Positions 44,529-53,923 of a DNA stretch of 64,000 bases are shown one piece after another. Under the pieces are notes generated by a model. The model searched no databases. It had not been told where the DNA came from and saw only the letters and a program-made list of their open reading frames with translations. Source of the stretch: Methanothermococcus thermolithotrophicus DSM 2095 (GTDB lineage: Archaea > AGJL01 > Methanococci > Methanococcales > Methanococcaceae); the NCBI RefSeq assembly GCF_946463545.1, contig NZ_OX296583.1, positions 62,001-126,000 on the forward strand, read 5' to 3'. Numbering within the stretch: the first letter of the stretch is position 1; each line of letters begins with the position of its first letter. The translations under genes were made by a program, and so were the position numbers.

Positions 44529-45590
44529 TTATTTCGCAAGTAATTTTTCAAATCTTTTTTTCCATGCTGGTGCTTTTGCTTCAGTCATGTTGATTTTTGT
44601 TCTTTTAACCTTCAATGCATCTACTGGACATGAGTGAGTACATGCACCACATAAGATACATAAATCTTGATTTACTGCAATCTTTGGTACTTTTTCGCCA
44701 GGTTTTCCTGCCTTTGGGAATTCTAATGCATTACATGGACAAACTGAAATACATGCTTCACATGCATTACATGCATCTTCATCAATTATTAATTCTCCTT
44801 CGAATGGTTTTTCTACGGTAATTGCATTTACAGGACAGACTCTTTCACACCAACTACAGGATACACATAAATCTTCATCGATGTTTGTTTTACCTGTGAT
44901 TTCATTGTAGAGCTCAGGTTTTTTAATTCTGCTGGCAAGAGGACATTTGTAACATATCGCTTCTATGGCATTGTGAGGACATGCTTTTTCACATACTTTA
45001 CAGTATACACATGCATCTTTGTCTATAACTATATCTTTGATTGGGTTTATACTACTTGGACCCATTTCATTAGGTACCAATTCAATAGCATCTGCTGGAC
45101 AGTATTCAGCACATATTCCACACAATACACACTTGTCCTTGTTTACGTCTATCTCACCTAAAACAAGAGTTTTTCTTTCAGGGATTTCTCTTTCCACATT
45201 AATTGCTTTTTGTGGACATACCAATTCACACTGTTCACACAATACACATGTATCTTGATCAAGGCTAATGCCTCTTTTGATTTTTGGATATTGTGGGAGC
45301 TCCTTAATTGATTTATCATTAATCTTTAAATCTACAGCATCAAATGGACATGCACTTGCACACATACCACATAGGACACATTTTTCACCACTAATGTCCA
45401 ATTTCGGAGCTTCTATATCTTCCCTAAAAATAGCTCCTAAAGGACCCATTTCAATGGCACATGTGGGACATATTTCACTACATATACCACATCCTACACA
45501 GACGTGGTCTTCCCATGTAAGAACCCTATTTTCAACACCTTTTCTAGATATTTTTATAATGCCGTCATACTCCTCTTTTACATTTTTCAT
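44529..45590 (-). CDS. fwdF: Polyferredoxin FwdF
   Basis: A 353-residue polyferredoxin with eight CxxCxxCxxxC motifs (CVGCGICSEICPTCAI, CVLCGMCASACPFDAV, CVLCEQCELVCPQKAI, CVLCGICAEYCPADAI, CVYCKVCEKACPHNAI, CVSCSWCERVCPVNAI, CNACEACISVCPCNAL, CILCGACTHSCPVDAL). It wires electrons through the Fwd complex. The start at 45590 has GGAGGG just upstream; the frame extends six codons further but lacks a site there. Confidence 0.94.
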   Translation of the reverse strand: MKNVKEEYDGIIKISRKGVENRVLTWEDHVCVGCGICSEICPTCAIEMGPLGAIFREDIEAPKLDISGEKCVLCGMCASACPFDAVDLKINDKSIKELPQYPKIKRGISLDQDTCVLCEQCELVCPQKAINVEREIPERKTLVLGEIDVNKDKCVLCGICAEYCPADAIELVPNEMGPSSINPIKDIVIDKDACVYCKVCEKACPHNAIEAICYKCPLASRIKKPELYNEITGKTNIDEDLCVSCSWCERVCPVNAITVEKPFEGELIIDEDACNACEACISVCPCNALEFPKAGKPGEKVPKIAVNQDLCILCGACTHSCPVDALKVKRTKINMTEAKAPAWKKRFEKLLAK

Positions 45591-45607
45591 TATCATCCCT
45601 CCAATCA

Positions 45608-46066
45608 TTATAATCCTGTGGATTCAGCTGTTTTAAAGGCGTTCATAGGACACCTAAATATACATTTACCACATAGAACACATTTATCTTGGTCTATTAT
45701 GACTCTAACACTATTTGGATCTGCTGAAATAGCGTTGTATTTACATTCGAGACATTTTCCACAGGCAATACATTTATCATCTTCAACTTCGATTTTTATA
45801 TTATATATACTTTTTATTAGTTTTTTTGTGATTTCTTTATCATCACTTAGAGAATCTATTAATCGTATACCATACTTTGCAGGCAAGTTGATAATCTCTT
45901 CTGAAACCTTCATGACCTTTTCTGACGGGTATCTTCCATGTATATAATGTGAGATTATGGATCTCTCCATTTTTAGATACTCTGCTATCTCTCTTTGTAG
46001 CTTTCCTTCTTTTCTCATCTTTATTGCTACTATTGCTTTAATCCCTGAAAGTATATGTTCGGGCAT
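45608..46066 (-). CDS. HTH-ferredoxin protein at the head of the fwd operon (FwdH/FwdE-like)
   Basis: A 152-residue protein with an N-terminal helix-turn-helix (KLQREIAEYLKMERSIISHYIHGRYPS, around 22-50) and C-terminal cluster motifs CIACGKCLECKYNAI and CVLCGKCIFRCPMNAF. It lies 17 nt before fwdF. Proteins at this position in methanogen fwd operons are called FwdH or FwdE; the HTH suggests redox-sensing regulation of the operon, which is inference. GATGAGAAT precedes the ATG. Confidence 0.75.
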   Translation of the reverse strand: MPEHILSGIKAIVAIKMRKEGKLQREIAEYLKMERSIISHYIHGRYPSEKVMKVSEEIINLPAKYGIRLIDSLSDDKEITKKLIKSIYNIKIEVEDDKCIACGKCLECKYNAISADPNSVRVIIDQDKCVLCGKCIFRCPMNAFKTAESTGL

Positions 46067-46314
46067 ATTCTCATCTCTTGTGAGTCATATACAACATTGT
46101 TCTTAATATTTATATATAATTCTTCTAAAATCAAATAGAAAATTATATATATATGTGTGAGTGCCAATCACATGGTAACGACTATAAAAATAAGGTAAGA
46201 AATAAATAAAAGGTAAACTCATTTAAAAAACATAATGACATGTATTTAATCAGTATTTATTACTATTTTAAAAAAGTAAAGTAAAATAAATTAATGAACT
46301 AATGAGGCGATAGA
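46067..46314. promoter_or_regulatory. Divergent promoter region of the fwd operon and the ThiF-like gene
   Basis: About 250 bp of AT-rich DNA. TATA-like stretches are ATTTATATATAATT near 46109-46122 (fwd side) and several TATATATAT runs near 46145-46156. The HTH-ferredoxin gene product may bind here; no clear operator is seen. Confidence 0.5.
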
Positions 46315-46923
46315 ATGGATATAAAAGATTTGGAAATGAAGCTAACTCCTAAAGGAGAAGTTTCAGTTATTGGATGCGGTAGACTTGGCGTTAGGGTTGT
46401 TATGGACCTTATGGAAGTACATAGGGGAGGTCCTGAAAAAATCTATGTTTATGATGGTGCAACGATTGATAAAAACGATGTAATCCATAGAAAAATGGGA
46501 GGAAAAGTTGGAGAACCTAAAGTCAAGCTAGTGGAAAATTTATTTAGTGATAAAGTCGTAGGTATGGCAGAAAATATAGATCTAAATAATTTAAATCTTA
46601 TAAAAGGAGATGTAGTTATAATATGTATTGCAGGGGGGGACACAACAGCTCTGAGAAAGGCCATAATAGAATACTGCAAAAACAACGGCATAAAAACAAT
46701 AGGTACAAATGGAGTTTTTGGAGTTGATACTAAAGTTTACGTTTGCGACGCCAAATATGCAAATGGACCTGCCCAATATTTAAACCTTGAAGAAGAAGGC
46801 CACATTGTTGTGGGAACAGGTAAATTTATCAAAGACATGGAACCAATAACACCTTACACACTGGATGAAATATCTAAATATATTGTTATCGAATGTTTGA
46901 GAATTTTACAAAATAAAAAATAA
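46315..46923 (+). CDS. ThiF/HesA-like Rossmann-fold protein
   Basis: A 202-residue protein with GCGRLGVRVVMDL (nucleotide-binding loop), KIYVYDGATIDKNDVIHRKMGGKVGE, and DVVIICIAGGDTTALR, the pattern of an E1-like/ThiF adenylating fold. It lacks the CxxC zinc pairs of the MoeB type. A role in cofactor assembly, for example like HcgE of the FeGP cofactor, is possible but not shown. GAGGCG precedes the ATG. Confidence 0.65.
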   Translation: MDIKDLEMKLTPKGEVSVIGCGRLGVRVVMDLMEVHRGGPEKIYVYDGATIDKNDVIHRKMGGKVGEPKVKLVENLFSDKVVGMAENIDLNNLNLIKGDVVIICIAGGDTTALRKAIIEYCKNNGIKTIGTNGVFGVDTKVYVCDAKYANGPAQYLNLEEEGHIVVGTGKFIKDMEPITPYTLDEISKYIVIECLRILQNKK

Positions 46924-47023
46924 TTGATCCAATTCAGTAAACTTAATATATTTGAAGAATTAATTATAAGACATTAACATTGAGCGATATTGTAAATGCT
47001 TTGTAATTCATGGAGGAGATATT

Positions 47024-47944
47024 ATGGATATAGTCGAAAGAATAAACAAACTAAAAAAGGAAAAAAATGCAGTTATATTGGCCCATAACTACCAGCCCGA
47101 AGAAATCCAGAAAATAGCGGATTTTGTTGGTGATTCATTAGAGCTCTGCATTCAAGCCAAGGAAACAGAAGCCGATATAATAGTATTCTGTGGAGTAGAT
47201 TTCATGGCAGAAACTGCCAAAATACTCAACAAAGATAAAAAGGTACTCATACCAGAAATTGTTGATATCGAATGCCCTATGGCACATCAACTACCTCCTG
47301 AAACAATAATTGAAGCTAAGAAGAAACACCCTGATGCTAAATTTGTAATATATGTTAACACCCTTGCATCTGCAAAGGCCCTTGTAGACTCCACATGTAC
47401 ATCTGCAAATGCCGATAGAGTTGTAAAACTATTCGATACTAAAAAAATATTATTTGGACCTGATAGAAACCTTGGATACTATGTTTCAAAGAGAAGCGAT
47501 AAAGAGATAATCCCAGTACCTGAAGATGGACACTGCTATGTCCATAAAAAATTTAAAGTAGAGGATATCGTTGAAATCAGAAAACAATATCCAAATGCAG
47601 AAGTATTGGTACACCCTGAATGTGACCCAGAAGTTCAGGATATGGCTGATCATGTTTTAAGTACAGGCGGTATGGTTAGACATGTTCTGAGCTCTGAAAA
47701 GGATGAATTTATAATAGGAACCGAATGTGACATGATAACAAGACTTAAGTTAGACCTTGAAAAAGTGGGAAAAACTAAAAAATTAATACCGCTTAGAAAA
47801 GATGCAATATGTGACCCTATGAAAAGAATAACCTTGGAAAAAGTAGAAAAATGTCTTATTGAAGAAAAGTACGAGATAAACTTAGACGAAGAAATAATAG
47901 AAAAGGCAAAAAAAGCTATAGAAAAAATGCTCTCCGTTAAATAA
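47024..47944 (+). CDS. nadA: Quinolinate synthase
   Basis: Condenses iminoaspartate with dihydroxyacetone phosphate to quinolinate, using a [4Fe-4S] cluster. The 306-residue protein has AVILAHNYQPEEIQ, FCGVDFMAETAKIL, STCTSANA (cluster Cys), HPECDPEVQ, and a final ECDMITR and CDPMKRIT with the other Cys candidates. GGAGGAGA precedes the start. nadC at 11637-12473 is the next pathway step. A poly-T terminator follows. Confidence 0.95.
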   Translation: MDIVERINKLKKEKNAVILAHNYQPEEIQKIADFVGDSLELCIQAKETEADIIVFCGVDFMAETAKILNKDKKVLIPEIVDIECPMAHQLPPETIIEAKKKHPDAKFVIYVNTLASAKALVDSTCTSANADRVVKLFDTKKILFGPDRNLGYYVSKRSDKEIIPVPEDGHCYVHKKFKVEDIVEIRKQYPNAEVLVHPECDPEVQDMADHVLSTGGMVRHVLSSEKDEFIIGTECDMITRLKLDLEKVGKTKKLIPLRKDAICDPMKRITLEKVEKCLIEEKYEINLDEEIIEKAKKAIEKMLSVK

Positions 47945-47956
47945 AAAGATATATTA

Positions 47957-47989
47957 ATTTTTTTTTGAATTTTTTTATTTTATTTTTTT
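47957..47989 (+). terminator. Poly-T terminator after nadA
   Basis: Three runs of 7-9 T separated by short A/T stretches lie just past the nadA stop and before the convergent hypothetical gene at 47995, as expected for archaeal termination. Confidence 0.6.
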
Positions 47990-47994
47990 AAAAT

Positions 47995-48357
47995 TTACTC
48001 TTCTGCAACATACTTTAATTCTTCAATATTTTCCCCGACAAATTTACATTCGTACATTTTTATGTTCCCGTTCGTGTTTACTTCCATTAGAACGTTGTCA
48101 ATATTTTTTATTTTTTCATCGGTTCTAACTTCTCTGGATTCTAAAGCTTGGGTGAAAAAATCCCCTCTTCTTTCGAACATAAATATTAACTTACTCTCTT
48201 CAAGCTTGTATCCAATATATTGAATCCCGCCCATTTTAAAAGTGGCATTCAGGACTACGTATTTTTCATCAGCTTTTGAACCCTCCATATACAGATAAAC
48301 TCCACTGAAGAGCAATAAAACCAAAAATGTTGGGATAATATATTTGTTATAACTCAA
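47995..48357 (-). CDS. Small membrane-anchored protein of unknown function
   Basis: A 120-residue protein with one N-terminal membrane segment (about residues 8-24) and a beta-rich exterior (NATFKMGGIQYIGYKLEE, FERRGDFFTQAL, MYECKFVGENIEELKYV). No family is recognised. It follows pscS by 9 nt on the same strand, so the two may be co-transcribed. Confidence 0.6.
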   Translation of the reverse strand: MSYNKYIIPTFLVLLLFSGVYLYMEGSKADEKYVVLNATFKMGGIQYIGYKLEESKLIFMFERRGDFFTQALESREVRTDEKIKNIDNVLMEVNTNGNIKMYECKFVGENIEELKYVAEE

Positions 48358-48366
48358 ACTATCCCA

Positions 48367-49515
48367 TTACAATGAACTTTTAACTATTTCTTTGATACTA
48401 TCTACAACGTATTCAACCTGTTCCCAACTTAAACCATAGACACTCATCTTCAATTCCTTTGTAGTTCCTCTCTTAATTCCACCAATTTTTCTCTTTTTCA
48501 ATTCATCGTAAAAGAAGTATCCTCTTCTTTTGTCCTTCTGTGCAATTTCATCAAGTATTGGGGTTTCAAATCTCACAAGGTCGTGTTCTTTTGGAGCTAC
48601 ACCAAGTTGAATAAATCCTATTTCTTCAAGTTCTTTTACCAAATACCTTGTTTTTTTGACTTCTTCATCCCATTTTTTTACCCTTTCAACAACATGAGGG
48701 AAGCTCGTCATAAGTGTTAGGATAGGTAATCCCCTACTTGTACATCCAAGCATTTCAAGTTCTTTTACCAAAAACTTCTTTGAAGTCTTTAAAATACTAT
48801 CTGCAAACTCATCGTTAATCGATAGAATACCTGCTGGACCAGATGCAGCCATACTTTTATGTCCTGACGCGGCTATGAAGTCTGCATTTAATTTTTTCCC
48901 ATCCACTGGCATCCTACCGACTGAATAGGCACAGTTGAGTAAAAATGGGTATCCTTTTTCTCTGGCTATTTTTCCAATTTTTTCAGCATCGGCTAAGTTT
49001 CCATAGTTACCGTCAACGTGTGTGAGTAAAATCAAACCTATATTTTTCCCACTATCTTCCAAATTATCAATAGTTTCTTTGTACTTCTCAGGGTCTATCC
49101 TAAAAGTTGGATAACCTTCGCTTTCAACTTCTTGATAGTTTAGTTTTGCCCTCTCTATAGCCACATAGGAAGTATAATGGGCATTACTATCTAAAACTAC
49201 ATAATCACCTTCTTTACATACTGAATTCATAACTATAAACTTACTTTCCCTTGCACCATGAGTAGGTCTTGATACATCCATGTTTAAAAACTTTGAAAGA
49301 TCCTCTAGGAACTCGTGAATTGGGGGAGTTTCAATTTTATCCAATCTACCGCTGCAGTAATCGCAAACACTGTAACCATCCCAAAATTCATATATTGCCT
49401 TCTTTGATTCAATAGGTAAAACTCCCGCCCTCTGTATAGGGTTTAAATTTATCATCTCTCTTTCCATGCTTCTTTTTAGATTCCTGTACTTGTCGATGTT
49501 TATGTTGAAGTTCAT
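48367..49515 (-). CDS. pscS: Sep-tRNA:Cys-tRNA synthase
   Basis: Converts O-phosphoseryl-tRNA-Cys to Cys-tRNA-Cys with PLP, the tRNA-dependent Cys route of methanogens. The 382-residue protein has [28 protein letters not shown]-like [13 protein letters not shown], and the PLP lysine in [14 protein letters not shown]. The SVCDYC cysteines and the VCKEGD Cys are the ones reported to carry persulfide or a cluster. SepRS was not seen in the window. Confidence 0.94.
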   Translation of the reverse strand: MNFNINIDKYRNLKRSMEREMINLNPIQRAGVLPIESKKAIYEFWDGYSVCDYCSGRLDKIETPPIHEFLEDLSKFLNMDVSRPTHGARESKFIVMNSVCKEGDYVVLDSNAHYTSYVAIERAKLNYQEVESEGYPTFRIDPEKYKETIDNLEDSGKNIGLILLTHVDGNYGNLADAEKIGKIAREKGYPFLLNCAYSVGRMPVDGKKLNADFIAASGHKSMAASGPAGILSINDEFADSILKTSKKFLVKELEMLGCTSRGLPILTLMTSFPHVVERVKKWDEEVKKTRYLVKELEEIGFIQLGVAPKEHDLVRFETPILDEIAQKDKRRGYFFYDELKKRKIGGIKRGTTKELKMSVYGLSWEQVEYVVDSIKEIVKSSL

Positions 49516-49543
49516 CTAACCACCTTTTATGAATATAACAAAT

Positions 49544-49650
49544 ATATCGTTGCATCAACTTTTAACTTTTATTTAAATCACATATTAATAAAAGCAATAT
49601 GGCAGCATATTTAAGATAATATTTATATCATTCATTAGCAGAACGACTAC
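49544..49650. repeat. Possible inverted-repeat element (copy 4), one clear end
   Basis: TTAGCAGAACGACTA (49636-49650) matches the right end of the elements at 11640 and 12713 and again supplies a TAG stop, here of the larE gene. The left partner ATATCGTTGCATC (49544-49556) is weak. Confidence 0.35.
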
Positions 49651-50435
49651 TTACATTTTAGGTCCAAACAAACCCTTTTAAAACCTATTTTTTTCAACTC
49701 ATTATCTATTTTTTCTACAACTCCTTTATTGAAAAACTTATTTATTTCGTTTTCATTTACCTCTATAATTGCAACGTTGTTAAAATCTCTTACCCTAAAG
49801 TAACCGCTTAATTCCATAGTAGTCTTCAAGAAATCTTCAGCTTTTTTTATTTTCTTCAATCTATCCTTTGTTATAGGCGGAGTTAAAACCCGCGTAGCAA
49901 GGCAGGTATCCTTTTTTGGAATTTCCATTCCAAGGTATTTTGAGAGCTCATGGACATCTTTTTTTGAAAATTTGAAGTTTGCTAATGGGGACTCTATGCC
50001 GTACTCCCTAATGGCTTTTATACCTGGCCTGTCTTCAAACAAATCATCGTATATTGTCCCATCTACAATTAAATCATAGTTCAATTTATTTTTTTCTTTA
50101 AGGAGCTCTGTGGCAATTTTCTTTTTACACAGGTAACATCTGTCTTCTATGTTGTTGATTATACTTTCATCTTTTAAATAATCTATACTGATGATTTTAT
50201 GATTTATATTGTATCTTTTTGCCCTATTCTTTGCCCGTTCTATAACATCCTTTGAAAAAAATCCATTATCTATTGTTATTGCAACAGCTTCCATTGCAGC
50301 ATCTGAAGCTACTTTAGCAACTAAAGAGCTGTCCACACCGCCAGAGTATGCAACAATTACCTTCCTTCCTTTGAAATAGTCTTTTAGTCTATCTAATTTT
50401 TTTAGTAATTCATCATCAATCATATTATCAATCAT
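49647..50435 (-). CDS. larE: LarE-type PP-loop ATP pyrophosphatase (sulfur insertase)
   Basis: A 262-residue protein with PP-loop SGGVDSS (31-37), DRCYLCKKK (Cys100, Cys103), DGTIYDDLFEDRPGI and PKKDTCLATRV, where Cys178 aligns with the sacrificial Cys176 of bacterial LarE. Two further Cys, 256 and 261, lie at the C-terminus, a set reminiscent of cluster-bearing LarE variants. LarE thiolates the pincer precursor, and larB is in the window. The 4-nt overlap with bioB suggests translational coupling. GGTGA lies before the start. Confidence 0.8.
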   Translation of the reverse strand: MIDNMIDDELLKKLDRLKDYFKGRKVIVAYSGGVDSSLVAKVASDAAMEAVAITIDNGFFSKDVIERAKNRAKRYNINHKIISIDYLKDESIINNIEDRCYLCKKKIATELLKEKNKLNYDLIVDGTIYDDLFEDRPGIKAIREYGIESPLANFKFSKKDVHELSKYLGMEIPKKDTCLATRVLTPPITKDRLKKIKKAEDFLKTTMELSGYFRVRDFNNVAIIEVNENEINKFFNKGVVEKIDNELKKIGFKRVCLDLKCK

Positions 50436-51421
50436 AAATTCACCATAAATCCCATATTTCTTATCATCTTTAGATCATCGGATATTGCCCTACCGCTTGT
50501 TGTTAAGTAATTGCCTATCATCAATCCATCAAGTGCCAAAAGAGATAGACTCTGTAAGTCTTTTAAATTAGGCTCTCTTCCACCACACAGCCTTATTTCT
50601 TTTTCTGGCATCATAATTCTACAAAGTGCTATTGATTTTAAGGCTTCTATAGGTGTTATTCTCTTAATTTCTCCCTTTTCTATCATACTATGAATCCTAG
50701 TACCTTCAATAGGATTGAGTATGTTTAATGCTATACCCTCAACATTCAGGTTCTTTAAATCTTCAAACATTTTAATTCTCTCTTTAAAATCTTCACCTAA
50801 TCCAAATATTCCGCCACTACAAACCTCTAAACCAATTTTTTTAGCCTTTTCTATGGTTTTTACTTTATCTTTATAGTCGTGGGTGGTACAGATCTCATTG
50901 AAATAATCTTCCGACGTTTCTAAGTTATTATGAAGTCTAACGTCCAACTCCTTAAGTGCTTTTAACTGGTCTTTATCCAACAATCCCAATGAAGCACAGA
51001 CTTTTAGGTTTGTTTTATTCTTAATTTCTTTAATTGTGTCTAAAATCCTTTCAAACTCATCATAGGTAATTTTTTTACCGCTCGTAACTATTGAAAATCT
51101 GTTACTATACTGGTCCATATATTTGGCGAATTTAACAATTTCTTCTTTTGGTTTTAATCCATAGATATCTATTTTTGTATTGCTATGGATGGATTGAGCA
51201 CAGAAAGCACAGTTTTCAGGACATTTTCCAGATTTTGCATTTATTATACAACATAAATCAATATTATTTTTATTATATGTTTTTTTTATCCTGTACGCAA
51301 CATATAAAAGGTCATAGACATCTAAATCCCACAGTTCAACTATATCATTACGCTTAATTTTTCCATTTATAGATTTTTCATAGATTTCATACAGTTCAAA
51401 GGATTTAAAATCGTTTTTCAT
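50432..51421 (-). CDS. bioB: Biotin synthase-like radical SAM enzyme with altered auxiliary-cluster ligands
   Basis: A 329-residue BioB-family protein: radical SAM motif CPENCAFC (67/71/74), KVCASLG (Cys142), LHNNLETS, VCSGGIFGLGE (Cys201), and IRLCGGREPN (Arg277). Compared with E. coli BioB, the Cys97 ligand of the [2Fe-2S] cluster is replaced (RFSIVTSG, Ser110), and an extra Cys279 follows the Arg. This resembles the so-called type II enzymes of anaerobes. No other biotin gene is seen here. First gene before larE, divergent from 51472. Confidence 0.85.
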   Translation of the reverse strand: MKNDFKSFELYEIYEKSINGKIKRNDIVELWDLDVYDLLYVAYRIKKTYNKNNIDLCCIINAKSGKCPENCAFCAQSIHSNTKIDIYGLKPKEEIVKFAKYMDQYSNRFSIVTSGKKITYDEFERILDTIKEIKNKTNLKVCASLGLLDKDQLKALKELDVRLHNNLETSEDYFNEICTTHDYKDKVKTIEKAKKIGLEVCSGGIFGLGEDFKERIKMFEDLKNLNVEGIALNILNPIEGTRIHSMIEKGEIKRITPIEALKSIALCRIMMPEKEIRLCGGREPNLKDLQSLSLLALDGLMIGNYLTTSGRAISDDLKMIRNMGFMVNL

Positions 51422-51471
51422 AAAATCACCATTTATATATCGTTAAGGGCATAAATAAAATAGGGGATTGT

Positions 51472-51876
51472 ATGGAAGGCAAAAATGGCATATGTGCCCG
51501 TGAATATACCTTTGCTACAATAGTTACAGGTGCATTTTTTATGGGTACTGCACTTATAGCATGGGGAATGAGTCAGACACCCAGTTTAGTGTTGTTTGTA
51601 CCTTTAATGGTTCTATTCTGGTTAATTTCTCTCGGGTGGGCCCATAATGGGGACCTAAATAAGGGTGAGATGAGACGAGCTATTGCAGGCAGTATCTTCA
51701 GTGGGTTTATAATTTTGGTTTTTCTTAGCGTATCCAATGCCAAATTTTTAGAAATCAATAAAGATATGGTGAATTTCTTCTTTGGAGTAGTATCTACGGT
51801 TATAGGATTCTACTTTGGATATCGTAGTGGAGAAGAAAAATCAGCTGGTACCAACGCCGACAGTAGTAATAAATAA
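51472..51876 (+). CDS. Small integral membrane protein
   Basis: A 134-residue protein with four predicted membrane helices (about 13-33, 40-57, 70-88, 98-115) and a polar C-terminal tail. No family is recognised. GGGGAT precedes the ATG. It lies divergent from bioB, and ends 7 nt before the convergent UPF0280 gene. Confidence 0.6.
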   Translation: MEGKNGICAREYTFATIVTGAFFMGTALIAWGMSQTPSLVLFVPLMVLFWLISLGWAHNGDLNKGEMRRAIAGSIFSGFIILVFLSVSNAKFLEINKDMVNFFFGVVSTVIGFYFGYRSGEEKSAGTNADSSNK

Positions 51877-51883
51877 ATTAATT

Positions 51884-52624
51884 TTAAATCATCTCAAATA
51901 ACTCACTCAACACTACTTTTTTTTCTGTTTTAATCATTTGAGGTATTCTCCCTATTTTACCGGCATACTCACCAGATACTACAAAAACTCCGTCTAAGTT
52001 CTCAATGTCTTCTGCCTTCTCCAGACATTTGTTTATAATTTCGTCTTCTTTTCCAACTGCAAAGTTACCAATACTTGTAGCTGCAGCGTCTGCAATACTG
52101 GCCTCTTTTGCAAACACAACCACCGCATCAGCATTTCCTAAACTTACAGAATGTCCGACAGTTCCCGATGAAGTGCAAACCCCGTAACATCTTTTTATTT
52201 TTTCCTTTTTTAGTTTAAATCCAACCTCTCCAGATAATGGCGAATTTCCAGCATATAATCCAACAATAGTATCTTTTTCACATCTCAAACATATATCTCC
52301 GCCATTTTCTGCAATTACGTTTTCACAACCATTCTCAACTAAATTTTCAACGACGAGCTGACTTATAGTCCCTGCCACACTTGCCATAGGTCCCACATCT
52401 GCATTTTTTCCAGCATTGGCCATTATTTTAACTATTCTTGGAGCCCAATCTTCCACTTCAACTGGAACATAACTTGTTAAAAATTCTTTATTTCTTAAAA
52501 TGTAATTCTCAAGATTTGCCCTTTCATTTAAAATCGTATTTTTGGCAAGTTTAATAAACTTCTTTTTATCAGTTTTTAAAAGTAAATTTGTCTCTTTTAT
52601 TTGTATTCTCTCTTGAAAATCCAT
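51884..52624 (-). CDS. UPF0280 family protein (ApbE-like fold)
   Basis: A 246-residue protein of the archaeal UPF0280 group. Recognisable segments are DVGPMASVAGTISQ, NVIAENGGDICLRC, YGVCTSSGTVGHS and DAAATSIGN, which resemble ApbE/flavin-transferase proteins. The reaction is unknown. The start at 52624 is chosen over an upstream GTG because GGAGTGGGT lies before it. Confidence 0.8.
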   Translation of the reverse strand: MDFQERIQIKETNLLLKTDKKKFIKLAKNTILNERANLENYILRNKEFLTSYVPVEVEDWAPRIVKIMANAGKNADVGPMASVAGTISQLVVENLVENGCENVIAENGGDICLRCEKDTIVGLYAGNSPLSGEVGFKLKKEKIKRCYGVCTSSGTVGHSVSLGNADAVVVFAKEASIADAAATSIGNFAVGKEDEIINKCLEKAEDIENLDGVFVVSGEYAGKIGRIPQMIKTEKKVVLSELFEMI

Positions 52625-52774
52625 AATACCCACTCCAAACTTCTTAAAAGAAGTTTGATCAAGAAGAAATATTTACTTCATTACTTCAAATAATTTAAAA
52701 AATCAATTTCATGCGACCATGGTCGCAGTGAGTGTAACTCAGCAGCCTACGATATGTGTTTATCAAAAGGATAT

Positions 52775-53194
52775 TTACTCCACCCAGTATGATCCATCTT
52801 TTGCATATTCTTTTTTCCATATTGGGACTACTTTTTTCAGCTCATCTATAAGATATTCACAAGCCAAAAATGCATCTTTTCTATGCTTGGCACCAACCAA
52901 TATTAAAACTACACGGTCTCCAACCTTAAGTTCTCCTATCCTATGTATTAATGTAACATCGATTATACTGTATTTATCCAGAGCACTTTTTTTGAGCTCG
53001 TCTAATTTCTTTTTTGCCATTTCCTCATAACATTCAAATTCGAGTTTTTCCACTTCCTTCTCTTCTCCTTTGTAATAGCCTACGTTTCTAACCACACCCA
53101 CAAAACTAACAATACCTCCAATATCCTTATGTTTATCCAACATTTTCTTAATTTCTTCGTCCACACTAAAATTTTCTCTGGTCACTTCAATCAT
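52775..53194 (-). CDS. moaE: Molybdopterin synthase catalytic subunit
   Basis: Large subunit of molybdopterin synthase, which with MoaD-like sulfur carrier makes the dithiolene of molybdo/tungstopterin used by Fwd and formate dehydrogenase. The 139-residue length and GGIVSFVGVVRN, IHRIGELKVGD, VGAKHRKDAFLACEYLIDELK, PIWKKE motifs fit. It starts right after the moeB-like stop, so the two are coupled. The sulfur carrier is not seen here. Confidence 0.93.
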   Translation of the reverse strand: MIEVTRENFSVDEEIKKMLDKHKDIGGIVSFVGVVRNVGYYKGEEKEVEKLEFECYEEMAKKKLDELKKSALDKYSIIDVTLIHRIGELKVGDRVVLILVGAKHRKDAFLACEYLIDELKKVVPIWKKEYAKDGSYWVE

Positions 53195-53923
53195 TTAAAT
53201 CCCTCCTCCACAAATAGAACACTTAGGATTTTTCTTTATATTTAATGTGATATACTCATTATTTCTAAGATTAACCAAAAGCAGTTTGTTTTTTAGAGTT
53301 TCACCAACATCGGACAGTAATTTAATCACTTCTGAAGCTTGGATAGAACCTATAACTCCAGGAGTAACGCCCATAACCGGGAAAGTTTTATTTTCATCTT
53401 TTAACTTAAAGATACAATTTAAACAAGGCGTTTCATATGGAACTATTGTTGTAGCTTGCCCTCTAAACTCTTCTATAGCACCGTGAACAAATGGAATGTT
53501 ATTTTTAACGGCTATTTCATTTAAAAAATATCTTGAATTGAAATTATCGAGACAATCCACCACAACATCAGCATTTTTAATGTGACTTTCTTTTAATTTC
53601 TCAGGGTATGTTTCTATTTCAATTGTAGGATTTAATGACTCCAACTTTTCCTTTGCAGAATCCACTTTAAGTTTACCAATATCCTTTTCATAGTGGAGTA
53701 TCTGTCTGTTTAGATTTGAGAGCTCAACTTTTTGGTAGTCTATTAGTATTAACTTACCAACTCCTGCAGCAGCAAGATACTGTGAAACTATAGTACCTAA
53801 ACCTCCAACTCCTACAACCGCCACAGTCGAATCCATTAGCTTTTTCTGGCCCTTTTCTCCAAAGTCCTTTATTAACATCTGCCTAATGTATCGCTCATTG
53901 TTATCGTATTTTTCAGCATCCAT
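53195..53923 (-). CDS. MoeB/ThiF-type E1-like adenylyltransferase
   Basis: Activates the C-terminus of a ubiquitin-like sulfur carrier for molybdopterin, thiamine or related pathways. The 242-residue protein has ERYIRQML, VVGVGGLGTIVSQYLAAAGVGKL, LIDYQKVELSNLNRQILH, DCLDNFNSRY, and two CxxC pairs (CLNC and CSIC) for Zn. The carrier cannot be named; the moaE neighbour favours molybdopterin, so MoeB is likely. No rhodanese domain. Confidence 0.88.
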   Translation of the reverse strand: MDAEKYDNNERYIRQMLIKDFGEKGQKKLMDSTVAVVGVGGLGTIVSQYLAAAGVGKLILIDYQKVELSNLNRQILHYEKDIGKLKVDSAKEKLESLNPTIEIETYPEKLKESHIKNADVVVDCLDNFNSRYFLNEIAVKNNIPFVHGAIEEFRGQATTIVPYETPCLNCIFKLKDENKTFPVMGVTPGVIGSIQASEVIKLLSDVGETLKNKLLLVNLRNNEYITLNIKKNPKCSICGGGI

